Assembly: GCA_020631735.1 (NCBI GenBank)
Contig: CM036159.1
Coordinates: 24,095,511-24,159,510 of the forward strand
Source: Saccharum officinarum
Taxonomy: Eukaryota; Streptophyta; Magnoliopsida; Poales; Poaceae
Direction of reading: 5' to 3'
DNA: 64,000 nucleotides
Below are positions 1-7,777 of the stretch, piece by piece. Made by a program: the position numbers and the translations under genes. Each line of letters begins with the position of its first letter. Position 1 is the first letter of the stretch. The notes beneath the pieces were generated by a model. That model did not search any database. It had not been told where the DNA came from and worked only from the letters and a program-made list of their open reading frames with translations.

Positions 1-11
1 GTTATACTTGC

Positions 12-89
12 CTTGATCAAAGCTCTCCAAGTGATACTGCTGACTTGGCTCAAAGTAATACTCCGAATCGTCCAGATACTGCTCACCTT
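12..89 (-). other. Candidate acidic mini-exon in the family B LTR (78 bp, phase 1-1)
   Basis: On the minus strand an acceptor-like tcgaatatag ends at 90 and a GC-type donor, AAG|GCAAGT, follows 12. The 78 bp between them is a multiple of three. In phase 1 it is open and encodes an acidic, Tyr- and Gln-rich peptide starting EGEQYLDDSEYYFEP and ending HLESFDQG. A donor-like CATT|GTAAGTTG lies upstream near 987, after the TATA box, so the segment could be the second exon of the LTR transcript. No ATG was found in the presumed first exon, so translation is unproven. Confidence 0.45.
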
Positions 90-1108
90 CTATATTCGAT
101 CATCAATCAACAACACACATGCATCCAATCAAACATACACGAAGCAAACAAAGAGATATAATTAGAACAGTACACCAACAGTAGCAAAACAGTAATAAAA
201 GTTTATAAAACTCTTCTACACGTTTCTACGATCACACAGACGCAAAGATCACCAAATTCGGAGTTAAAACGTATAAGTTATGAATTTTCTAAGATTTCCT
301 ATTGATAAATAAATACTTAATTATAACCTCGAAAAATAAATTATCAAAACTAACTGTACAACTACACTAACATGTAGAGCTCGCAAATACGAACCTAACG
401 CAATTGGAATGGATCAAATCGGAGTTAAAACGAAGATTTTATGACCAAAACAATTCTAGTGGCAAAACTGTAAATACCTGAAAACGTATTTTTGACTTAT
501 CCGGGAGAAAATACGCTTTCAAAACACTAAAACGGATTCAGGATATTGCGCTAAGGACTGCGGGTTCTATTATGAAGAAATCCAGGGGCTCTTTAATAAA
601 TCTACCCCGCGAAGGGGTATCTTCTAATCTTAACCGTTGATCAGCGAACGGACGGCTCGCATCTCTTCCAGAGGAGACCGGCGGCGCTTCCGCCGCCCCG
701 CCCCAACACCACAGCGGCGCCATGGCCGGCAGCTCGCCGGACATGCCAAACCTGCCCTACACTTCACCAAAAGATGCGCGGGTGGTACCAATCGAACGAA
801 AAGCTCATTGCGATCTCACCTAGGGCTCCAAGACAATCAATCGCGGCACGAAAACGACGGGCGGCTCCAAAAGGCGGGCGGCTTAGCTCCTTCACACGGT
901 AAAAACGCAACACGACATTATCTTCAAAATTGATAGTACAAATTGAGTCACAACAACGAGCTAAAGCTAATAGAACAACTTACAATGGCTAGAACACGAA
1001 GTGGCCGACAAATTCGCCTCCACCGCGGCTTCTAGGGTTCCAAGGCGCGGCTAGGGCAACTACAACACAAAATCCGAATAAAAAGGGTATGGTGGGTGCG
1101 GTTCTAGC

Positions 1109-1116
1109 TTATATAG
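1109..1116 (-). promoter_or_regulatory. TATA box of the family B LTR
   Basis: The minus strand reads ccctatataagctag here. This is a good plant TATA box in the position expected for the U3/R boundary of an LTR, about 490 bp inside its TG end. It would drive transcription leftwards, off the window edge. Confidence 0.6.
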
Positions 1117-2105
1117 GGTATTGACGTGATCAATTTGGAAAGGAACTCCCTGGATACGCGGATTCGGTTGCCGTTCGTCGATGGGGTTGTGACCGGCTCG
1201 GTTACGATGGAAGGAAGGAGACGAGACCGACATCAGGGCCCCACCTGTCAGCGAAGCAAGGAGAGAAGGCGCGGCTGGGCGGGCTCGGCTGGTTATTGGG
1301 CTCGGCTGCTGGGCCGCTGCGGCGCTGGGCGGCCCACGCGGGCAGGCGCGGCCTTCGGGCCGAGAAGGTAAGGAGGTGAGTAGTTTTCTTTTTTTTTCTT
1401 TTGTTTCTTTTCTTTTCTAATTTTCCAAACATATTTTCAAATCAAAATTTTCTAAACCAAATCAAATAAAACAAATATATCCACACCACAAAATAAAATA
1501 AATGCAACAACATGAATGCATTACCAAATAGTTTTCAAAATTTTAATTCACTTTCTCTAAATTATTTAAAATTTGTTACTTCTAAAATTTGGGTGTTACA
1601 CACTTCAACACCAGTCTGCCAACCCGAGTTTATCCTGGCTCGAAAAGTGTCACTAGCTTCACGGTCGAAAGGTACTTTATTCGGCCAGCTAAATGTGAGG
1701 CATGCGTTCAACATGACAAGAGGGACGAGCAGCGATCGGTCCTTAATCGACACAGACAGAATCACTATAGTCCAAAACCCTATAAGACTCACCCGGTCTT
1801 CATTTATCCATCAACACTTGGTTACTTTTTATGATCACAATTACAGCTAACCATAACCCGGTATCCACCTATAACTCGCAGGTGATAGGAAATCACCCGA
1901 CTTCTACCGGTCTAAGCATGGCTAAGCAATTTACTCGATCCTGACCTAACGGGGTGAAAGATAATCCGGTGGCCAAGGTAATAATGCAACAACGGTTTCA
2001 CGCAACTCCTATAACTTAATGCCAGTATATATATATACAACTATAGTTCATGTAGTAAGGAACAACTTTTATAAAATATGAGACTTAAAATGCTCCGGGG
2101 CTTAC

Positions 2106-2255
2106 CTTTTTCGAACGAGCTAGGATGGTGGTCGACGCACTCTGGTAGCTCCTCGCCTGACTCTTCCTCCTCGGGCACCTCCTGTGCCTGGGGCTCCTGC
2201 TGATCTATCCAAGCCTGCTTCTCCTGTACTGCTACCTGCGACTCTTCCTGCGATC
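2106..2255 (-). other. Candidate acidic mini-exon in the A' LTR (150 bp, phase 1-1)
   Basis: On the minus strand the acceptor catcatacag ends at 2256 and the donor AAAAAG|GTAAGC starts at 2105. The 150 bp between them is open in phase 1 and ends one base into a codon. It encodes 49 full codons of a strongly acidic, Gln- and Glu-rich peptide, including EVPEEEESGEELPEC and ending SSFEK. The homologous segment in the family A 3' LTR differs by about eight transitions and no indels, whereas the surrounding LTR has many indels. Phase-matched continuation is found in the terminal exon at 5149-5210 and 15819-15880. Confidence 0.5.
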
Positions 2256-3246
2256 CTGTATGATGCAAGTGCATAAGCAAACATGCGAATGATGTGTCGG
2301 ATTGTGGTGGAGTGCTTTGATGACATGAGATGCAGATGAGCACATGGAATGAGCAGTTTGAATATAACTATTCCTTCTACAAGGTAGTCAACGTCATCCA
2401 AGAACATGTACCCTAAAACATGCACCTTATCCTTCTATTAGTTAGCCTATCATCTACACATACAAGTGAACCTAAGCTACCAAAGCTTACCAACCTAACT
2501 CATCCATAACATCAGCAAGGCATAATGATGATTCAAAGATACAACAAACATATTTTATTTCTCTTAATTTCTCATAAAGAATAATATTTTATTCCCTATT
2601 TAACTAGGGTTACACACCAACACCTATTTCTGGTGTAGATAAAAATCTACAAAAATTACAGTAGATTTCTCTTACCCTAACTAACCTACTACTAAATTTT
2701 CATGAGAATTGAATAAGTAAAACTATCTGTACAAAATAAACAAGGTATAGCCTAAATATGACATTGAAATTATTTTGTACTAGAAAAAGTATCAAACAAC
2801 AGATTTCACATTTTTCCTATGTTACTAACAGTAAACTAACATACTACAAAAATTATCACATGTATGTTCTATATAAATTTAGCTCTCTACTAAAAATAAC
2901 AAAGATTATCAATTAAAAGCATTTGAACTACACCTCAAAAATTTCTCACAGAACATGCTTCACTAATATTTTTCCTAGAAAGTACATCACTAATAAAGAT
3001 TAAAGCAACAAGAATCATATTTTTCCCTTCATTATTTTATTTACTACATATTTTCTAAGATATCAGCATTTATAGCAATTAAATAAATTTGCACAGCAAA
3101 GTGTCACAAAATTAACATGAGCTATTTTTAAACTGTAGATCTATTCAAGAGGAACATTTCAAAATTTGTTTCATCATTTTTGGAGCTATAAATCTTGAGA
3201 TATGATTTTTAGAAGCCTTTTCAAATTTTCTGGAAAATCAATTTCT

Positions 3247-4160
3247 TTAAAACCGAAAATTTAACCGGCCTTCAACGCTACGCGCACACCGCGGTTTCAC
3301 CCCCAACTCCCACCGAGAGACAGACAGATGGGTCCCACGGGTCAGCTGACCCCACCGGTCAGCCGGAGCCGAGCAGAGGAAGGCGCTGACCGGGGAAAAC
3401 TCGCCGTCGGTGAGGTCGCCGGCGACGAGGTCAGTACCAGGCGACTCACCGCAATCGCGCGAACCCAACGATGTGATTATCGGGGCGAGAGGAAGAGCGG
3501 AGCACGGGCTACAACGGCCATGGCGGAGGCGGTGGCGCGGCTCGCCGGCGCTAGGCCGGAGCAGTCCATGGCGGAGGTCACGGACGGGCGCACGAGCTCT
3601 AGCGAGCAGAGGCGACCATGGTGCGCATGGGAGGAGGGAACTGAGACGGCGGAAGGTGGGACCGACGAGAGCCGCGGCGGCGGGCTCACCGGCGGGGGAG
3701 AAGATGGCTAAATTCGGCCTCCTCACCTGCGGATTTGGCACAATAAGGGCACGTCGAGGATGAGCAAAGGAGGGTGGAGGCTCCGGCGAGACGCAACCCA
3801 GCGAGGCGCGGCGGTGGGGGAGCTTGAAGGGCGGCGGCAATGGCGTGCGGCCGTGGCTCCGCTGCGGCTGTGGCTGGCGCTCGGAGAAGCGAAAATGGGA
3901 GGGAAATGAAGGCAGCGCGGAGGGGGTAAGTGGGCGCGGGGGATGCGGGGGCCACCAGGGCGCGTGTCGCGCGGCGTTGTCGTCGCTCGGCCACGCGGCG
4001 GCCGAGTGCTGCCGCTGCGCCACGACGTCACGTGCGGGAGCGCGCGCGGGCAGGAGGAAGACGACGCGGGCGTGGACGCGCGGGAGAAGGCGGGGGCGAG
4101 CGGACCGGGCCGGCATCCATTCGCGGGCCGAAAGGGAGGCCGCGGCCCGCTAAAGCGAAA
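3247..4160 (-). other. GC-rich leader region of the A' LTR with a conserved splice donor
   Basis: This is the GC-rich part of the A' LTR, read on the minus strand. It holds several long open frames, as GC-rich DNA often does, but none is kept in the family A LTR, so none is called as a gene. A donor-like CCGCAG|GTGAGG at 3727/3726 has a counterpart, CTCAG|GTGAGG, at 13140/13141 in the family A 3' LTR. That conservation suggests a spliced leader: first exon here, second exon at 2255-2106. Confidence 0.4.
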
Positions 4161-4645
4161 GCTGATTTTTCTTTTACAAAAATATTTCTAGATTTTCCTT
4201 ATTTGTTTCAAAATTGAATTTGAAAATGAAAAAGAGGTTTTCAGAACTTTTGCCTAAAATAAAAGTTGTTCAAAATTTTATTCTCTACAACTTTCATGTA
4301 GGGCACTTTTTAAAATTCTCAACAGATTTTGAATTTAGGATTTAAAGCTAAGTGGTTAATCAAAAATCTATTTGTTTAGAATATTTTTAAAACAAAATTT
4401 GAGAAAAACTTGAATTCAAGAATTGCTCCAAAAATCATGTTTATTTATTCTAGATTATCTAAAATTGTAGCTACACAAAGTTTCACCACTCTTTAGCACT
4501 TAAATGCAGAATTATGGTTTTAAGTAGTTGTTTTTCAACTTTAAATTTAAAAGGGTCTGTATTGCATGCGATGATAACCATGTATGAGATGATTATGACT
4601 AATGCTTTGGATGCTAATGCATTCTTAACACCCAGGGGTGTTATA

Positions 4646-5571
4646 GGTAGTGCGATCCATGATTGTTATCCCGCGACTTCTTGGAAAGTGTCATTAGTGA
4701 TCTACGCGACCCTGACGGAGGAAAGCAGGGTTTGTGTGAGGAATAAATCTCTAGCTGGATAGGAATTCGATTCGAATCGCCGTCGCTCTCGGTTAGTGAG
4801 CACTTGACTCGGACTATGGCATCGTAGTAACATTAATGGAACACTGATGGTTAAGTGAATAATATTGGAAATGCTAAACCTGATATGGTAATCTAGATTG
4901 TTAATGATGAATCAAGTGATTGTTTTAGCAATAGGTGCTTACCTAGCTTAAATAGGTTATACTAAAAATGATGCAAAAAGTACTGGTATAGTTTTTCATA
5001 ACAACTTATGCTTTTCGCAAATGAGTCAAGCTAGTCCAATCTATAAAGCCTTGCATGATCCTTGGTGTCCTTTATTTCTGGTTTATGACGGGTAAGTCTA
5101 GCTGAGTATATTCTCGTACTCAGGACGTTGTTCCCATTGTTGTTGTAGATGGTCAGATGTACTATGGGTACTGCTCCAACTGTCTGTATCCGGCGATGGG
5201 CGACAACTAGGACCTGGGGCAAGGGTCACTCTGTTCGTCTTATCTAATGCTTTTGTGGACCATGACTATTTACTGGCACTGTATTTGAACTAAGCGTGTG
5301 TGTAAAACTACTTGCTTCCGCTATGTTATTTTGAACTATGTTGTAATAACTTTTATTCCGAACTCCGATGTACTCCACTTTTATTATGAACTATATGTAT
5401 CATGTGAACTGTGGCTGCTAAATCAGTACGATCTTGGTTGTATGTTGGTTGGTTTAAAATCCCTCGTGATTTCACGGAATCTCGGGTTATACGAGTTTAA
5501 GTTTGATAAATTAACCGCCTCGGTGGAAGATTTTCTTACTTAATCTCGTATAATTACGTTGATCCGTTATA
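4646..5571 (+). mobile_element. 3' part of the family A 5' LTR
   Basis: This matches 15316-16241 of the 3' LTR in direct orientation with a few percent divergence. It ends in ttata (ttaca in the 3' LTR) immediately before the PBS. The first roughly 3.08 kb of the LTR is missing at this place and reverse-oriented A' LTR lies there instead. The remnant lacks the LTR TATA box, so the element has lost its own upstream promoter unless the rest lies outside the window. Confidence 0.85.
5149..5210 (+). other. Candidate terminal exon of an LTR-encoded peptide (5' LTR remnant)
   Basis: A pyrimidine-rich acceptor, cccattgttgttgtag, ends at 5148. The following 62 bp, read from phase 1, complete a codon with a G supplied by the acidic mini-exon. 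It then encodes GQMYYGYCSNCLYPAMGDN and stops at TAG 5208-5210. The 3' LTR version (15819-15880) keeps the frame and stop with two residue changes. The phase agreement with the mini-exon and the CxxC pair make a real exon plausible, but no transcript evidence is available here. Confidence 0.4.
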
Positions 5572-5573
5572 GC

Positions 5574-5589
5574 TGGTATCGGAGCATGG
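5574..5589 (+). other. Primer-binding site (initiator tRNA-Met type)
   Basis: TGGTATCGGAGCATGG lies two bases after the 5' LTR end. It differs by one base in the first twelve from TGGTATCAGAGC, the usual plant PBS complementary to the 3' end of initiator tRNA-Met. Minus-strand DNA synthesis of the element would start here. Confidence 0.8.
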
Positions 5590-6354
5590 TTTAGCATGTT
5601 ACTGTTCACATATATTTAAAAACAAAACTATGTTTTCAACTAAGCTTTTAAATTTAAGAGTGTGCCAGTGGTCATATCCTTTATGCCCAATAAGGACTCT
5701 AGGTGGCTTAATTAAGTACTAACTTGGGGGTTTACATCATATTTTAAATTTTGTCACTCATACGACGTGCTATTGTATGAGTGCCATTCAATTGAGTGGT
5801 AATATATGGATCAATTCCCTCTACGCCTTGGTAAGTGAGAGTTGTGAGAGCATGGTCGGATACACTGCTGATCTAGGGGAGTGCTTATGTGATACTGAAA
5901 TACTTACGTGCCATGCGCATGTTCGTATGAGGATATTCAAATGGTGGGGACTTCCGTCATGCGGTGACGATGCCGTCAATAGGACGATGATTCGGGTAGT
6001 TGTTACCGTTATACTCGTATCTGGGGATGCGTGTAGAGCGAGTAACTTACTTTACTACTTTCTTGCATATTTTTATACTGTGAGGTTTAGGCTGAAGTGA
6101 CTTTCTGCAGGTACATAACAACGCTTTCGAGTAGTACGTATTAGTTACGTTACAAGAGATCGTTGTATGCCACCGTTTATTCCGTTAGTAGTTATTAGTT
6201 TTCTAAGTTTGTGAGGACGTACGGAACATGCATGTATCATGTTGTGCATTTCATTCATGGCATTGTTCCTCCCCTTATAAGTTGATTATCTCATTTCGAT
6301 AAAAATGCCAACTTAAAAATCTATTCTCACCACGGTAATAAAATTTTGCTACAG
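5590..6354 (+). other. Retrotransposon leader with candidate splice sites
   Basis: No convincing coding region lies between the PBS and ORF1. It does contain a strong donor, TTG|GTAAGTGAG, at 5830/5831. Acceptor-like sites are ctttctgcag (ending 6110) and attttgctacag (ending 6354); the latter sits exactly before the ORF1 ATG. A 5' leader intron of 280 or 524 bp is therefore plausible. Confidence 0.4.
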
Positions 6355-7407
6355 ATGGCACGTACCAAGCAGACAGCCCGCAAGTCCACCGGCAGAGCTC
6401 CCCGTCATCAGCTTGCTCCACGCACTCGTCAGCGCCACACTTTTCTTAGAGAGTTTGGGATGCCTACGCTCTTGTGGAGAGTACTCAGCTATGTAGGCTA
6501 TCCTAATGGGATGGAGCCACGCTACTTTTGGTCGAATGAGCGGTTGGGGGAAGGACTTTTGGTGACTGTGGAAGCAGTAGTTCATCCCCGAGGTGATGGT
6601 TCTGAGTGGACCGGTTGGCATTTTGAGTCAACTGGCAGGACCCCTGAAGAAGCCGCTGAGAGGGCAGCCTTTGGGATCCTGAGGGATATCATGGATCGCT
6701 TTCCTCAGGAGTTGGCAACAGCTATAGTTGGAGTCTTTCCGAGGGGCAACCCCTTCACTGACTCATGGCAGCAGGTAAGAGGAAGATCTCTGGAGATTAG
6801 CGCCGCAGAAGCACAGAACAGTGACAACCCCACTATGAGTGCCATGTTCGCAGTGATGAGGGCCTTTGATGGAGTGGAAGGTAGCCTGAGACGTGTGTCT
6901 AGTGCTCTTGGTTAGGCTCGTGATGACCGCCGTCAGCTTCAGAGAGATCATGAGGCCGAGATTGAGAGACTCAACATAGAGATGGCTTAGTTGACTCGTC
7001 AGAGAGATCAGGCTACCCAGAGGACTGTGGCTTTCGAGGGAGATGTACGTGCCCTGAGAGAGCAGGTTGGGCGACTGACCACCGCCAACAGGAATGCTGA
7101 GCGCATGTTGACTCATGTGCTCCATCAGAGGAATGAAGCCTGGTCCACAGAGAATGTGTTGAGGGCTAGACAGTTAGAGCTAGAGCAATAGCTGGCATAT
7201 GCAGAGGAATATAATGACAATCTGCATGAGGAGGTTCATCGGCTGAACAATCAACTCAACCCCTATATTCCTCCTGGTGCGGCAGAGATGGATTTGGATG
7301 AAGACGAAGATCCTGAAGAGCCCGAAACACTAGTTGGGGAGCACCACGACGCTGCTAATGGCGACGACGCCAACGTCTCGGACTTAGACAGCGACCACGA
7401 TGAGTAG
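6355..7407 (+). pseudogene. Extra ORF1 with a histone H3-like N-terminal tail, coiled coil and acidic tail (three in-frame stops)
   Basis: The frame spans 351 codons, interrupted by TAG at codons 187, 212 and 279. Translation from the ATG at 6355 gives Met followed by ARTKQTARKSTG, identical to residues 1-12 of mature histone H3 including Lys4, Lys9 and Ser10. APR-QLA then matches H3 15-21 with one Gly missing, and H3 Lys14, 18 and 23 are replaced. Residues about 35-125 show an alpha-beta-beta-beta-alpha-like pattern ending in TGRTPEEAAERAAFGIL, reminiscent of a dsRNA-binding motif; that match is weak. Residues about 185-300 are heptad-rich with many Arg, Glu, Gln and Leu, probably coiled coil. 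Residues about 308-350 are very acidic. A splice donor follows codon 140. ORF1 lies upstream of gag in the same strand. The function is unknown. Confidence 0.75.
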
Positions 7408-7777
7408 GCTAGTAGTTGTTGCGCTAGCTACTAGGTTCCCTCTACATGATCTTTTGCTTTGTTGGCACGTTGGGCATGTAATAATGAGTAGAAAGACTAA
7501 GGCTTTGATGTAATGTTGGAAAGCTTGGATGTGTTTGTGGCGGTATCCGAACGTCAAAAAGTCCAGTGTATGTATGCTGGCAACTTGGTTGTAATGGACG
7601 CGATGTGTGCGCTTTAAGTAATCTAATTAGTGATTTCGTGTTAATTGGAATGACTTATTATGCCCCTGTTTTATTGTATGAAATTATTCTCTCCAGTAAA
7701 TTCAGTTCGGCATGATTTTTCATTCGGTCGTAATTCCTACAACATCACCTAATAATTACTGTTGCTGAAACATGTAG
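6775..7777 (+). other. Candidate phase-0 intron joining ORF1 codon 140 to the gag ATG
   Basis: The donor CAG|GTAAGA starts at 6775, directly after codon 140 of ORF1. The acceptor ctgaaacatgtag ends at 7777, immediately before ATG 7778 of gag. A branch-site-like CTAAT lies about 28 bases upstream of the acceptor. Both sites are phase 0, so removing these 1003 bases would fuse the H3-like tail and central domain in frame to Gag and bypass all three ORF1 stop codons. The donor is also present in the second copy. This is prediction only. Confidence 0.4.

Larger units (their letters stand above)
1..1600 (-). mobile_element. Partial LTR of a Ty3-gypsy-like element, family B, minus strand
   Basis: Read on the minus strand, this begins at 1600 with TGTAACACCC, a usual start of grass Tekay-type LTRs. 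It continues through an AT-rich stretch, a GC-rich stretch, a TATA box near 1112 and a transcribed leader, and runs off the left edge. It shares no obvious nucleotide identity with the 4 kb LTR at 12240-16241 beyond the terminal bases and general layout. Its TG end abuts family A' LTR sequence exactly at 1601, which is what an insertion into that LTR would give; 1601-1605 (cactt) would then be the target-site duplication. Its other end and any coding part lie outside the window. Assignment to a gypsy/Tekay-like family is by layout and terminal motif only. Confidence 0.7.
1601..4645 (-). mobile_element. Truncated LTR of a family A' Tekay-like element, minus strand
   Basis: This stretch is the reverse complement of most of the LTR at 12240-16241, from its TG start (seen here as ggtgttata ending at 4645) to about LTR position 3045, where family B interrupts it. 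By eye it is about 90-95 percent identical in the AT-rich parts and clearly more diverged, with indels, in the GC-rich part at 3250-4160. It is therefore a sister subfamily rather than a copy of family A. Its TG end falls exactly on family A LTR sequence at 4646, as expected if an A' element inserted in reverse into the 5' LTR of family A, with 4646-4650 (ggtag) as possible target duplication. An in-place inversion is the alternative. Confidence 0.75.

Noticed and set aside
538..744. Minus-strand 68-codon open frame
   Set aside because: Lies in the GC-rich leader of the family B LTR; no family resemblance and no start context that stands out.
3247..4116. 289-codon minus-strand open frame
   Set aside because: GC-rich LTR leader; Pro/Arg-rich composition, and the frame is not kept in the homologous family A LTR.
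6913..7191. Reading the three ORF1 TAG codons as programmed readthrough
   Set aside because: TAG also appears at many other CAG-type positions in the element, so methylation-driven mutation is the simpler cause.
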